Under the pieces are notes generated by a model. It had not been told where the DNA came from. It made no database searches and worked only from the letters and a program-made list of their open reading frames with translations. Below, one piece after another: positions 51,414-60,355 of a DNA stretch of 64,000 nt; the stretch's first letter is position 1, and the number at the start of each line of letters is the position of its first letter. The translations under genes and the position numbers were made by a program. The DNA is from RYN-230 sp963851025 (GTDB lineage: Bacteria; Actinomycetota; Actinomycetes; Streptosporangiales; Streptosporangiaceae). The stretch is from contig CAWKOA010000026.1 in NCBI GenBank assembly GCA_963851025.1, forward strand, positions 69,344 to 133,343, in the 5' to 3' direction.

Positions 51414-51974
51414 TTCGAGGCCGGCGTAGCGCGAGAAGTCCAGCGGCTTGCCGAACCGGACCCCGGGCCGGTAACGCAGCCGCGGGATGAGCTTGCCCGA
51501 CGGCATCAGCTCGAACGTGCCGACCATCGCGCACGGGACCACCGGCGCTCCCGATTCCAGGGCCAGCCGGGCCACCCCGGTCTTGCCCCGGTACAGCCGC
51601 CCGTCCGGGGTCCGGGTGCCCTCGGGATAGATGCCGAGCAGCTTGCCCTGGGCCAGCACGCGCAGGCCGGTGTTGATGGCCCGCTCGCTGGCCTGCCCCC
51701 CGGCCCGGTCCAGCGGGATCCCCCCTACCCCGCTGAAGAAAGCCTTCTTGAGCAGCCCCTTCAGCCCGCGGCCGGTGAAGTACTCGGACTTGGCCAGGAA
51801 GGTCACCTTGCGCGGCAGCGGCAGCGGGCCGAAGAAGTGATCGGCGAACGAGAGGTGGTTGCTGGCGATGATGGCCGGCCCTTCCCGGGGCACGTTCTCG
51901 ATGCCCTCCGCCCAGGGCCGGAAGATCAGCGCCAGGAAGGGCCCGAGGATCGCCTTGACCACCCAGTAGAACAC
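51240..51974 (-). CDS. 1-acyl-glycerol-3-phosphate acyltransferase (PlsC-like)
   Basis: 244 residues with the acyltransferase block I NHLSFADHFF (HX4D), block III YPEGTRTPDGRLYRGKTG and VPCAMVGTFELMPSG. It transfers an acyl group to lysophosphatidate or a related lipid at the membrane. Start GTG 51974. No TM helix is strong except the N-terminal FYWVVKAILGPFLALIF. Confidence 0.9.
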   Translation of the reverse strand: MFYWVVKAILGPFLALIFRPWAEGIENVPREGPAIIASNHLSFADHFFGPLPLPRKVTFLAKSEYFTGRGLKGLLKKAFFSGVGGIPLDRAGGQASERAINTGLRVLAQGKLLGIYPEGTRTPDGRLYRGKTGVARLALESGAPVVPCAMVGTFELMPSGKLIPRLRYRPGVRFGKPLDFSRYAGLESDRLVLRAVTDEIMYAIMALASQEYVDEDAQRAKERLKAEHKAERLVHASTEGRSGT

Positions 51975-52172
51975 GCGTCCATCGTCGCACGGGAAACGAG
52001 GGAAAGCGGCCGCTCGTCAGCACGGATTAGGCGGCCGGGCGGCGTGCGGCGGAGCGCGGGTCATGCGACGATGCCAGAGCGTGAGATGCGCGGCCCGGCT
52101 CCCGGAGGACGGTTGGTACTCGGGGGGCACCGGGCGCGCAGGCCAGGCCCCGGCGGACAGGACGATGAACTC

Positions 52173-52935
52173 ATGCCAGTCATCCCAGGCGCGGAAGCGT
52201 ATTTCCACGCGGGCACCGGCGGCACCGGCGTCCTGCTCTGCCACGGGTTCACCGGGTCTCCCGGGTCGCTGCGGCCGTGGGCGGAGTACCTGTCCGACGC
52301 CGGGCCTGACGGTGTCCGTGCCCCGGCTGCCCGGCCACGGCACCACCTGGCAGGAAATGTCCCGCACCCGTTGGGAGGACTGGTACGCGGAGGCGGACCG
52401 CGCCTACGAGGAGCTGCGCGGGCAGAGCAACGAGATCTTCGTGATGGGCCTGTCCATGGGCGGCTGCCTGGCGCTGCGGATGGCGGAACTGCGCGGCGCC
52501 GGGGTGAGCGGCCTGGTCCTGGTCAACCCGTCGCTGGCTCCCGACACCAAGCTCTTCCTGCTGGCCCCGGTGCTCAAGCTGGTGGTGCCGTCGCTGCCCG
52601 GGATCGCCAGCGACATCAAGAAGGAAGGTGTCCAGGAACTCGGCTACACCCGGGTCCCGGTGCGGGCGGCGGCGTCGCTGCCCGGGCTGTGGCGGCTGAC
52701 CCAGTCGCGGCTGGGCGAGGTGACCCAGCCCGTGCTGGTCTACCGCAGCACGGTCGATCACGTCGTGGGACCGGCCAGCATGCGGGTGCTGCAGACCGCC
52801 CTGCCCCCCGGCCAGCTGACCATCCGGGAATGCCCGGACAGTTATCATGTGGCCACCCTGGACAACGACGCACCAACGATCTTCGCGGGGAGCCTGGAGT
52901 TCGTCCGTGCGCATAGTCATGCGGAGACGGAGTGA
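52173..52935 (+). CDS. Alpha/beta hydrolase, carboxylesterase/monoacylglycerol lipase-like (one frameshift)
   Basis: First frame: MPVIPGAEAYFHAGTGGTGV, LLCHGFTGSPGSLRPWAEYL, ending after SDAG. At 52302-52308 (gccgggcctgacg) one extra base shifts the frame; then LTVSVPRLPGHGTTWQEM, the nucleophile MGLSMGGCLALRM, acid STVDHVV and His in SYHVATLDND. About 253 residues. The profile is that of Est30-type thermostable carboxylesterases/MGLs. It overlaps the next gene as GTGA. Confidence 0.85.
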
Positions 52936-53666
52936 AGGGCAGCGGGCGGGGCGCGTCAGGCGGCGAGGAAGCCGCGTGGCGTGACCTGATCGCGAACTAC
53001 GCGGCCGAGCCGGACGCGGGCGATGGCGAGATGCCGTGGCCGGAGCGGGAGAACCTGCCCGGCCCGCGGCGGGCCGGGACGCTGCCGGACGCTGGCCCGG
53101 ACACCGACCCCGCGCTGAGCCTGGACCTGAGCGACGACACGGACCCGGCGCTTGACCTGGGCGCGGACCCCGGCGGGACCTCGGATCCCCGGCCGGGGGC
53201 GAGCCCGGGCCCCCGCCAGGCCCCCGGCTCCTACAGCGTCCCGGGCCCGGACGGGCCGCCAGCTTCCCCCGCGAACGGCCCGGCGGTCGACGGACCCGCC
53301 GCGCATGGATCCCCTCCCATCGGCCGCAACGAAGACCTCGCGCCCCCCGGTCCCGGGCGCGGGGGCCGGCCGCGGATCGTCCGCCCGGCCAGTCCCGTTC
53401 CGCCGGCCCCGGCGGAGGACGAGGACTTCGTGCCGCCGGTCCCGCCGCCGCTGCCGTCGCTGGACCCGGTGGCCAAGGGGGCCTGGGCCGCGCTGTTCGG
53501 CGGGCCGGGCTACCTGCTGCTGGCCACCATGGTGGGCTGGGCCATCCCGGGGTGGGCCGCGTTCCTGGCCGTGGCCGCGTTCGTCGGCGGCTTCGCGACC
53601 CTGGTGATCAGGATGGGCGAGAAGCCTCCCCGCGACTCTGGCCCGGACGACGGCGCGGTGCTCTAG
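52932..53666 (+). CDS. Conserved actinobacterial membrane protein, function unknown
   Basis: 244 residues. The hydrophilic N-terminal two thirds are Pro/Asp/Gly-rich and low complexity; after VPPPLPSLDPVAKGAWAALF two TM helices follow (YLLLATMVGWAIPGWAAFLA and VAAFVGGFATLVIRM). The GTG at 52932 overlaps the hydrolase stop. The conserved part near the membrane suggests a small scaffold; nothing more can be said. Confidence 0.7.
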   Translation: MKGSGRGASGGEEAAWRDLIANYAAEPDAGDGEMPWPERENLPGPRRAGTLPDAGPDTDPALSLDLSDDTDPALDLGADPGGTSDPRPGASPGPRQAPGSYSVPGPDGPPASPANGPAVDGPAAHGSPPIGRNEDLAPPGPGRGGRPRIVRPASPVPPAPAEDEDFVPPVPPPLPSLDPVAKGAWAALFGGPGYLLLATMVGWAIPGWAAFLAVAAFVGGFATLVIRMGEKPPRDSGPDDGAVL

Positions 53667-53678
53667 GGGGCGGTGCCC

Positions 53679-54264
53679 TTACGCGGGGTCCTGCTCCCCC
53701 GGCCCGGGGGACGCGGACGGGCCGGAACCCGGGTCAGCGGGCGGCGCCGGCTCGGCCGGCGGGTCCGGCACGATCCTGGGCACCGGGCGGGCCGACTCGC
53801 TGGTGGCCTCATCCCACACCCCGCCGCCGGCCGGCTCCTCGGCTGCCTCGTCCCACACCCCGCCGGTGGCCGGGCTCCTCGGTCACCTCGTCCCAGACCC
53901 CGCCGCTGGCCGGTGCCTCGTCCCGGGGCCGGGCTTGCCGTCCCGCCGCGGCTACCGCCGCCTCGAACGCCGCCGCCGCGTCCTGGAGCACCGTGGAGAC
54001 CGCGCCCCCCGCGGCCGCCACGCTCGAGGACAGGCCGGGGCCGGATTCCCGGAGCCTGCGCCGGGCCCGGCAGATCGGGCACCACTGGCATTCCGGGGAC
54101 TCGTAGTCGGCGGTCGCGTTCTCCCAGACGTCCCCGCGCGTACTGCCGCCGAGGGCGGTCCGGACCTGATCGCCCAGTTGCCGGCTCACGCTGCGGGCCC
54201 CCGAGCGGACCAGCCATCGCTGGAGCTCGCCGATCGGGTCGCTGCCTGGCTGCCGCTCCGTCAC
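53679..54264 (-). CDS. Conserved protein with GVWDE repeats (one frameshift)
   Basis: N-terminal conserved part (LQRWLVRSGARSVSRQLGDQ, ECQWCPICRARRRLRE with three Cys in a CxxCxxC), then helices, then three tandem 12-13 residue repeats SGGVWDEVTEEPA, TGGVWDEAAEEPA, GGGVWDEATSESA and a Pro-rich end. One extra base at about 53873-53878 breaks the frame within the first repeat; joined length about 194 residues. The GTG at 54264 overlaps the SRPBCC stop as GTGA. The function is unknown. Confidence 0.72.
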
Positions 54265-54758
54265 GTCGCGCCTTCTTCCCTGTCCCTGTCCAGCTGTGTG
54301 CCCCCCGCCGCCGCGGCCTGCGCACGCAGGCCCTCGACCCGGGCCTTGAGCCCTTTCAGCGCGGTATCGATGATGACCTTCTCAGCCTTCCGCTTCAGCA
54401 TGCCGAGCAGCGGCACCCGGAGGTCCACGCTGAGGTCGTAGGTGACCTCGGTCCCGCGGGAGCCGTCAGCCAGGGCGTACCCGCCGGTCATCGCGCTGAT
54501 GACCGACCCGGGCTCGGCCAGATCCCAGCGGACCCCGGAGTCGCCCCACTCATAGCTAAGGCCGTAGCTGTCCTTAATCATCCCGGCGTCCAGGCTGAAC
54601 CGGACCACGCGGGGACGGCCGTCCGCGCCGCGCGAGACCACCTCAGCGGAGCGCACGGCGCTCGCCCACTGCGGGTAGGCGGCGAAATCGGCTATCACGG
54701 CCATTACGTCCGGCCCGGTAGCGGCGATGAAGATGCTCGACGTCGTCCTGTCGGCCAT
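54261..54758 (-). CDS. SRPBCC/polyketide cyclase-like lipid-binding protein
   Basis: 165 residues: MADRTTSSIFIAATGPDVMA, VIADFAAYPQWASAVRSAEV, ending in long helices (KRKAEKVIIDTALKGLKARV). Such START-like proteins bind hydrophobic ligands; the role is unknown. Start ATG at 54758, with TACGCT 6 nt before it, so probably leaderless. Confidence 0.88.
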   Translation of the reverse strand: MADRTTSSIFIAATGPDVMAVIADFAAYPQWASAVRSAEVVSRGADGRPRVVRFSLDAGMIKDSYGLSYEWGDSGVRWDLAEPGSVISAMTGGYALADGSRGTEVTYDLSVDLRVPLLGMLKRKAEKVIIDTALKGLKARVEGLRAQAAAAGGTQLDRDREEGAT

Positions 54759-54764
54759 GCTCGG

Positions 54765-54770
54765 AGCGTA
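54765..54770 (-). promoter_or_regulatory. -10 element, leaderless geometry (SRPBCC gene)
   Basis: TACGCT on the minus strand, 6 nt from the ATG. Confidence 0.5.
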
Positions 54771-54824
54771 CCTCCACGGCCGGGCCATGCGCCCCGGCCG
54801 GGCCCGGGGATCTGCCCCGGCGAC

Positions 54825-55589
54825 TTACCATTCCAGGACGTACGGGACCCCGGTGGCCCGGAAGTGGCCCACGTTGATGCACTCCGTCCGGCCGATCCGG
54901 ACCCGGCGGGCCAGCGGCTGGTGAACGTGGCCGAACAGGGCGTACCGGGGCTGGGTCCGGCGGATGTGCTCGAGGATCGCCGTGCTGCCCCGTTCGAGCC
55001 GGCGGGCCACGGTGTCGTACAGCAGCTGCGGGACGGCCGGCGGGATGTGCGTGCACAGCACGTCGACCTGGCCGGTCGCGGTCACCTTGGCCGCGTAGGC
55101 TTCCTCGTCGATCTCATAGGGAGTCCGGTAGGCGGAGGGCAGGCCGCCGCCGACGAACCCGAAGGTCCAGCCGCCGAGCGTGGCCCGCTGCCCGTCCAGG
55201 ACCTCGTGCCCGGGCTTGAGGTGCTGCTGCCACAGCGGCGGGATGTCCACGTTGCCGTAGGTCATGTGGGCCGGCTCGGGCATGGCCGCGAACAGCTCCG
55301 CGTACTGGCTGGACGCCGCCTGCTGGACATGCCCGGACGGGTCACCGCCCAGCTGGCCCCACAGCCGCCGGGAGAAGTCCCTGGCCTCGTCGAACCGCTT
55401 GGCCAGGCGCAGCTCGACGAACGTGCGGGTCGCCTCCGCGCCGAACAGGTCGGGGAAGATGCCCTGCCGGTGATCGGCGTAGTCGATGAACAGCAGGAGA
55501 TCACCCAGGCAGATGAACCCGTCGGCGCCCCCGGCCGCCGCGAGCGCCTCGGCGCGGCCATGAACATCGCTGACCACGTGCACCCGCAT
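54825..55589 (-). CDS. Metallophosphoesterase
   Basis: 254 residues of the calcineurin-like fold: VHVVSDVHGRAEAL, ICLGDLLLFIDYAD, MTYGNVDIPPLW (GNxD instead of GNHD), DVLCTHIPP and YALFGHVHQPLARR. Metal ligands are present except that the usual GNHD His is Val. The substrate is unknown. Start ATG 55589, with TACCGT 6 nt upstream. Confidence 0.88.
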   Translation of the reverse strand: MRVHVVSDVHGRAEALAAAGGADGFICLGDLLLFIDYADHRQGIFPDLFGAEATRTFVELRLAKRFDEARDFSRRLWGQLGGDPSGHVQQAASSQYAELFAAMPEPAHMTYGNVDIPPLWQQHLKPGHEVLDGQRATLGGWTFGFVGGGLPSAYRTPYEIDEEAYAAKVTATGQVDVLCTHIPPAVPQLLYDTVARRLERGSTAILEHIRRTQPRYALFGHVHQPLARRVRIGRTECINVGHFRATGVPYVLEW

Positions 55590-55595
55590 GAGCCA

Positions 55596-55601
55596 ACGGT
55601 A
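55596..55601 (-). promoter_or_regulatory. -10 element, leaderless geometry (metallophosphoesterase)
   Basis: TACCGT on the minus strand with 6 nt to the ATG; the same hexamer and spacing as at 62005. Confidence 0.5.
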
Positions 55602-55636
55602 CAAGCCCGGGTGCTTCCCGGCCTGCCCCGGTACGG

Positions 55637-55996
55637 TCAGTCCAGCGGCCGCCGGAGCGGGTACTCGAAGTAGCCGCGGGCCCACGTGCCGACCGGCTGG
55701 TTGGCCAGCGTCTGCGCCATCCACGGGGCGAGCCTGGTGGCCCCGCCGATCCTGACCACTGCCCCCCGGCTGAAGTCCGACCGGACGCTGGGGCCGGTGA
55801 TGATCCAGCCCTCCTGGCCCACCGCGTTCATGGCCGCGTACCGTTCCCCGGGGACCAGGTCGCCCAGTTCCACCACGGAGACGACACGGGCCTGCATGGC
55901 CGTGACCAGGATGCCGACCGTGTGATCAGGTGGCTGTTGTTCACTGGGGGCGAGGGCAATGGTGATCAGGGAGCCGTACTCCCATCGGGTGGGCAT
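55637..55996 (-). CDS. Conserved hypothetical protein
   Basis: 119 residues (GTG 56014 would add 6). Starts MPTRWEYGSLITIALAPSEQ, with GWIITGPSVRSDFSRGAVVR and ending YFEYPLRRPLD. No signal peptide or known domain is recognised. It lies divergent from the acyl-CoA ligase gene, about 150 bp apart. Confidence 0.6.
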   Translation of the reverse strand: MPTRWEYGSLITIALAPSEQQPPDHTVGILVTAMQARVVSVVELGDLVPGERYAAMNAVGQEGWIITGPSVRSDFSRGAVVRIGGATRLAPWMAQTLANQPVGTWARGYFEYPLRRPLD

Positions 55997-56142
55997 CCCG
56001 ACAGATTGCCACACCTGGCGGCCGGGCGCCGCCGGGCTGGCCGGGTACCCTGAATTGCGCTACCTGCGGGTAGCTTGCGGGGGGCCGCCCGGGGTACGGT
56101 CCAGTCGTTCACCGGGGAACAACGTGACCGGCAGGAGCTGTC

Positions 56143-57993
56143 ATGCGTGAATACAGCACCCCCGCGGTGGCGGAGGTCGCGCCGTCGGCGACGCTCGCCG
56201 ACGTGGTCTTCGACCGCGCGGATCGCGAGCCGCAGGCGGTGATCATGCGCCGCCAGGCCGACGGCGGCGGGCCGCCCTGGCGGGAGGTGACCGCCGGGCC
56301 GTTCCGCGACGAGGTCGCCGCGCTGGCCAAGGGCCTCATCGCGGCCGGCGTCGGCCTCGGGGACCGGGTGGCCCTGCTGTCCCGGACCCGGTACGAGTGG
56401 ACGCTGGCCGACTACGCGATCTGGGCGGCGGGCGCGGTCAGCGTGCCCATCTACGAGACATCCTCGGCCGAGCAGGTCGAGTGGATCCTCAGCGACTCAG
56501 GCGCCCGCGCGCTCATCGCGGAGACGCCTGCGCACACCGGGGCCCTGGCCGAGGTGCTGGGCCGGCTGCCGGCCGTGGAGCGGACCTGGCTGATCGAGGG
56601 GGCGGCCGGCGGCGGGCCCGGCGCGGCCCGGGCGCTGGACAGCCTGGCCGCGGAGGGCGCCGCGGTGACCGACGAGGAGCTGACCGGGCGGCGCTCGGCC
56701 CGCGTGGCCGCGGACCTGGCCACGATCATCTACACCTCCGGGACCACGGGCCGGCCCAAGGGATGCGAGCTGACGCACGCGAACATGCTCGCCGACGTGC
56801 GCAACGCGATCGGCGCCCTGCCGGAGATCTTCACCCTGCCCGGGCGCTCGGCCCTGCTCTTCCTGCCGCTGGCGCACTCCTTCGCGCGCATCATCCAGAT
56901 CGGCTGCCTCGAATCGGGCACCGTCCTGGGGCACACCCCGGACGTCGCGAACCTGGTGGCCGACCTGGGCAGCTTCCAGCCCACCTTCATCCTGGCCGTC
57001 CCGCGGGTGTTCGAGAAGGTGTACAACGGCGCGGAGCTCCAGGCCTCGGCGAGCCCGGCGAAGCGCCGCATCTTCGCCGCGGCGGCCCGCACGGCGATCG
57101 AGTGGAGTCACACGCTGGGCCCCGGGGGCCAGGCTCTCCCGGGCCGCCAGGGGCTGCAGCTGCGGGCCGCGCATGCCGTCTACGACCGGCTCGTCTACAG
57201 CAAGCTGCGCGCGGCCACCGGCGGGCGGGTCCAGTACGCCGTGTCCGGGGGCGCCGCGCTCGGCGAGCGCCTCGGGCACTTCTTCCGCGGCGCGGGCCTC
57301 ACCGTGCTGGAGGGTTACGGCCTCACCGAGACCAGCCCGGTGGTCTCGGCCAACACGCCCAGCCGGAACAAGATCGGCACGGTCGGGCGGCCGGTGCCCG
57401 GCGTCACCGTGCGGATAGGCGAGGACGGCGAGATCCTCGTGTCCGGGCCGAACATCTTCCCGGGCTACTGGCACAACGAGGCCGCGACCGCCGAGATGAT
57501 CGACGCTGAGGGCTGGCTGCACACCGGCGACCTGGGTGAGCTCGACGAGGACGGCCACCTGCGGGTGACCGGCCGGAAGAAGGACATCATCGTCACCGCC
57601 GGGGGCAAGAACGTGGCCCCGGCCGTGCTGGAGGACCGGCTGCGCGCTCATCCGCTGGTCAGCCAGTGCATGGTGGTGGGCGACGGCCGGCCCTACGTGG
57701 CCTGCCTGGTGACCCTGGACGAGGAGGCGCTGGAGGCCTGGAAGGGGCGGCACCCGCAGCTGGCCTCGGCCAGCCTGGCGGAGCTGGCGGACGACCCGGA
57801 GCTGCTCGCCGAGATCCAGTCGGGAGTGGACGACGCCAACAAGGCGGTGTCCCGGGCCGAGTCCATCCGCCGGTTCCGGGTGCTCCCGGTCGATTTCACC
57901 GAGCAGGACGGCTATCTCACGCCGTCCCTCAAGGTCCGCCGCGGCGTGGTGAGCAAGGACTTCGCCGCGGACATCGACGCTCTCTACGACTGA
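56143..57993 (+). CDS. Long-chain fatty-acid--CoA ligase (FadD15-like)
   Basis: 616-residue AMP-forming synthetase: IIYTSGTTGRPKGCELTHAN, FLPLAHSFARIIQI, YGLTETSPVVSANTP, GWLHTGDLGELDEDGHLRVT, GRKKDIIVTAGGKNVAPAVL and a C-terminal LTPSLKVRR with the catalytic Lys. Length and motifs match the long-chain class found next to the PimB-like gene in Streptomyces. The ATG at 56143 has CAGGAG; a TACGGT lies 48 nt upstream. Confidence 0.93.
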   Translation: MREYSTPAVAEVAPSATLADVVFDRADREPQAVIMRRQADGGGPPWREVTAGPFRDEVAALAKGLIAAGVGLGDRVALLSRTRYEWTLADYAIWAAGAVSVPIYETSSAEQVEWILSDSGARALIAETPAHTGALAEVLGRLPAVERTWLIEGAAGGGPGAARALDSLAAEGAAVTDEELTGRRSARVAADLATIIYTSGTTGRPKGCELTHANMLADVRNAIGALPEIFTLPGRSALLFLPLAHSFARIIQIGCLESGTVLGHTPDVANLVADLGSFQPTFILAVPRVFEKVYNGAELQASASPAKRRIFAAAARTAIEWSHTLGPGGQALPGRQGLQLRAAHAVYDRLVYSKLRAATGGRVQYAVSGGAALGERLGHFFRGAGLTVLEGYGLTETSPVVSANTPSRNKIGTVGRPVPGVTVRIGEDGEILVSGPNIFPGYWHNEAATAEMIDAEGWLHTGDLGELDEDGHLRVTGRKKDIIVTAGGKNVAPAVLEDRLRAHPLVSQCMVVGDGRPYVACLVTLDEEALEAWKGRHPQLASASLAELADDPELLAEIQSGVDDANKAVSRAESIRRFRVLPVDFTEQDGYLTPSLKVRRGVVSKDFAADIDALYD

Positions 57994-58014
57994 CGGGCGG
58001 GCCCGGGTGGCCAA

Positions 58015-58053
58015 TGCTGCGGACCAGTGCTGCGGATCAGTGCGGCGGATCAG
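58015..58053. repeat. 13-bp tandem repeat, three copies
   Basis: TGCTGCGGACCAG, TGCTGCGGATCAG, TGCGGCGGATCAG head to tail between the convergent ligase and mannosyltransferase genes. Confidence 0.8.
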
Positions 58054-58062
58054 GACGGCACG

Positions 58063-59187
58063 TCAGCCGGCCAGGATCTGCTCCAGCCGCCGCGCGACCA
58101 GGTCCCAGCGCCATTCACGGTCCACCCAGGCCAGGCCCTTCTCGCCCATCGCCCGGGCCCCGGCGGGGTCGGCGAGCAGCTCGGTGAGCCGGGCCGCGAG
58201 GGCCGTCACGTCGCGGCCGGGGACCACGTAGCCGGTCTCGCCGCTGAGCACCGCGTCCGGCGCGCCGCCCGAGTCACCCGCGATGACCGGCAGCCCGGTC
58301 GCGGAGGCTTCCAGGTAGACGATGCCCAGGCCCTCGACGTCCAGGCCGCGGCGGCGGGTCCGGCAGGGCATCGCGAACACATCACCCGCGTCGTAGTAGG
58401 CGGGCAGGTCCCCCTCGGGCACCTGCCCGGTGAACACGACCGAGCCGGCCACGCCGAGCTGGCGGGCCAGCTGGCGCAGCCGCGCGGTCTCCGGGCCGCT
58501 GCCGACCAGCAGGAGGACCGGGTCACCGGCCGCCTGGACCAGCGGCCAGGCCCGGATGAGGGTGTCCTGGCCCTTGCGCTTGACCAGCCGGGACACGCAG
58601 ACCACCACCGGCCGCCCGGCCAGGCCGAGCCGGTCCCGGATGGCGGCGCCACCCGCGCCGGGGTGGAACGCCGCGGTGTCCACGCCGGGGGCGAGCCGGG
58701 CCATCCGGGCCGCCGCCGCGGGTGACAGCGCCCGGGCCAGCCGGACCCGGAAGTACTCGCCGAGGTAGGTGACGACGTCGGTGGACTCGCCTATCCGGCG
58801 CAGCAGGCTGCGGGCGACCGGCAGCGCCGCCCAGCCCGCCTCGTGGCCGTGGGTCAGGGCGACGATCCGCCGGGCCCCGGCCGCGCGGAGCGCGGGCGCC
58901 AGCAGCCCCAGCGGCGCGGCCGCGCCGAACAGCACCGTGTCACAGCCGTGCTCGGTCAGGGCCGCCACCGCGCGGCGGCGCACCGAGGGCACTGGCAGCA
59001 TCAGCGAGGTGGGGTGACGCAGCACCGGGAACGGCTGCCGCTGGTCGAACTCGGCGGCGCCCTCCCAGGCGGGGGCGTACACGACGACCTGCCCGGCGGG
59101 CAGCCGCAGGGCCAGGGCGTGCACGAACGACTGGATGCCGCCGGCCCGCGGCGGGAAGTCGTTGGTGACGATCAGGATCTTTGCCAT
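58063..59187 (-). CDS. GT4 glycosyltransferase, PimB-like mannosyltransferase
   Basis: 374 residues. N-terminal ILIVTNDFPPRAGGIQSFVH, the same beginning as characterised PimB' (phosphatidylinositol monomannoside mannosyltransferase); HGHEAGWAALP; donor site VVVCVSRLVKRKGQDTLIRA; and the EX7E motif in VEGLGIVYLEASATGLPV. It probably uses GDP-mannose on an inositol lipid at the cytoplasmic face (inference from family). Start ATG 59187, without a ribosome binding site; a TATGAT lies 9 nt upstream and overlaps a terminator stem. Confidence 0.85.
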   Translation of the reverse strand: MAKILIVTNDFPPRAGGIQSFVHALALRLPAGQVVVYAPAWEGAAEFDQRQPFPVLRHPTSLMLPVPSVRRRAVAALTEHGCDTVLFGAAAPLGLLAPALRAAGARRIVALTHGHEAGWAALPVARSLLRRIGESTDVVTYLGEYFRVRLARALSPAAAARMARLAPGVDTAAFHPGAGGAAIRDRLGLAGRPVVVCVSRLVKRKGQDTLIRAWPLVQAAGDPVLLLVGSGPETARLRQLARQLGVAGSVVFTGQVPEGDLPAYYDAGDVFAMPCRTRRRGLDVEGLGIVYLEASATGLPVIAGDSGGAPDAVLSGETGYVVPGRDVTALAARLTELLADPAGARAMGEKGLAWVDREWRWDLVARRLEQILAG

Positions 59188-59196
59188 CTGGGGAGG

Positions 59197-59202
59197 ATCA
59201 TA
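59197..59202 (-). promoter_or_regulatory. -10 element of the PimB-like gene, overlapping a terminator
   Basis: TATGAT on the minus strand, 9 nt before the ATG. Its first bases form the base of the adjoining hairpin. Confidence 0.45.
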
Positions 59203-59239
59203 GCGGCGCTCCCGGGCTGGGCCCGGGAGCGCCGCTATG
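59199..59239 (-). terminator. 19-bp stem, 3-nt loop terminator of the NlpC/P60 gene
   Basis: CATAGCGGCGCTCCCGGGC (59199-59217) and GCCCGGGAGCGCCGCTATG (59221-59239) are exact complements around TGG. It follows the NlpC/P60 stop by 40 nt and abuts the next gene. No T run. Confidence 0.75.
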
Positions 59240-59279
59240 CCGCGTCAGCTACCGCTGAGGTCTCAGGCGCTCTCGTGGG

Positions 59280-60341
59280 TCAGGGCCTCGCGGCGCTGTC
59301 CAGGTTCGCGCTGTACCAGCCGGCCAGCTGAACCTTCTCCACATTCGAGCCGGTCTGCGGCGCGTCGATCAGGTAGCCGCCGCCGACGTAGATCCCGACG
59401 TGACCGTCACCGTCAAAGAACAGCAGGTCGCCGGGCTGCAGGTTGCTCGTGGACACCGCGGGCAGCGCGGCCACCTGCTCGTAGGTGGTACGCGGGATGG
59501 CCACCCCGGCGTACGCCCACGCCGCCTGAACGAGCCCCGAGCAGTCGAACGAGCTCGGCCCGGTCGCCCCGTACACGTACGGGTCGCCCAGCTTGGAGTA
59601 GGCGTAGGCCACGGCCTTGCCGGCCTGGCTGCTGGTCGGCACCGGGTCGCTCGCCGTCGTGGTGCCGCCGTTCCCGATCGTCGTGGTGGCCACGGTCTGC
59701 TGCTGCTGCGCGGTGAGCGTGGCCAGCAGGGCCTTCTTCTGCGACAGCGACTTGCCGAGCGACTTCTTGCGGGCCAGGCGCTGCGCGTCCAGGGTCGCCA
59801 CGGCCTGCTCGGTCCGCTTCGCGGTGAGCTGGGCGCCCTGGAGCTGGCGGGCCGCCTGGATGAACTCGTTCACCTGGGCCGCGCGGTCGCTGGACAGCTG
59901 CAGCAGCACCGAGGCCTGGCCGAGCACCGCCTGGGGGTTGTCCGAGGTCAGCAGGGCACCCATGGAGGTCATGGTGCCGTTCTCATAGGCGGTCGAGGCG
60001 ATGGCCGCGATCTGGCTGCGCATCGACTCGAACTTGGCCTGGTCGGCCCGGACCTCGTGGTTGACCAGGGTGAGCCGCTGCTTAGCGTTGCTGAGCTGCT
60101 GCTCGGACTGGTCGTACATCTGGGCCGCCTGGTCCTCCGCGGAGGTCAGCCGGTTCACCGACTTCTGGACCTGGCCGACGGTGGGCTTCGGGGCGGCTCC
60201 GGCGGAACTGGCGAATGTGGCCAGGGCCCCGGCGGCGGCCAGGCTGGCGCCGATGGCCAGCCCGCGGCGCAATGCCGATGTGTGCCGGGCCGGCGAGCGC
60301 GCAGGCTCGGCAGCTGGACGCGTACTCACGTACGTGATCAC
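59280..60341 (-). CDS. NlpC/P60 peptidoglycan hydrolase (RipA-like)
   Basis: 353 residues. Signal peptide (LAIGASLAAAGALATFASSA, cleavage near AGAA), a long coiled coil (about 60-215, with SAEDQAAQMYDQSEQQ), then the NlpC/P60 domain with catalytic C267 in FDCSGLVQAAW, H314 in DGHVGIYVGGG and D326 in YLIDAP. It cleaves wall peptides, like RipA/RpfB-linked enzymes. Start GTG at 60341 or 60329. A c-di-AMP riboswitch precedes it. Confidence 0.92.
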   Translation of the reverse strand: MITYVSTRPAAEPARSPARHTSALRRGLAIGASLAAAGALATFASSAGAAPKPTVGQVQKSVNRLTSAEDQAAQMYDQSEQQLSNAKQRLTLVNHEVRADQAKFESMRSQIAAIASTAYENGTMTSMGALLTSDNPQAVLGQASVLLQLSSDRAAQVNEFIQAARQLQGAQLTAKRTEQAVATLDAQRLARKKSLGKSLSQKKALLATLTAQQQQTVATTTIGNGGTTTASDPVPTSSQAGKAVAYAYSKLGDPYVYGATGPSSFDCSGLVQAAWAYAGVAIPRTTYEQVAALPAVSTSNLQPGDLLFFDGDGHVGIYVGGGYLIDAPQTGSNVEKVQLAGWYSANLDSAARP

Positions 60342-60355
60342 GCTCCTTCTTCCAC

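Noticed and set aside
53660..55673. 666-codon plus-strand frame opposite three minus-strand genes
   Set aside because: Shadow of the SRPBCC and metallophosphoesterase genes, which have clear motifs and start-stop overlaps.
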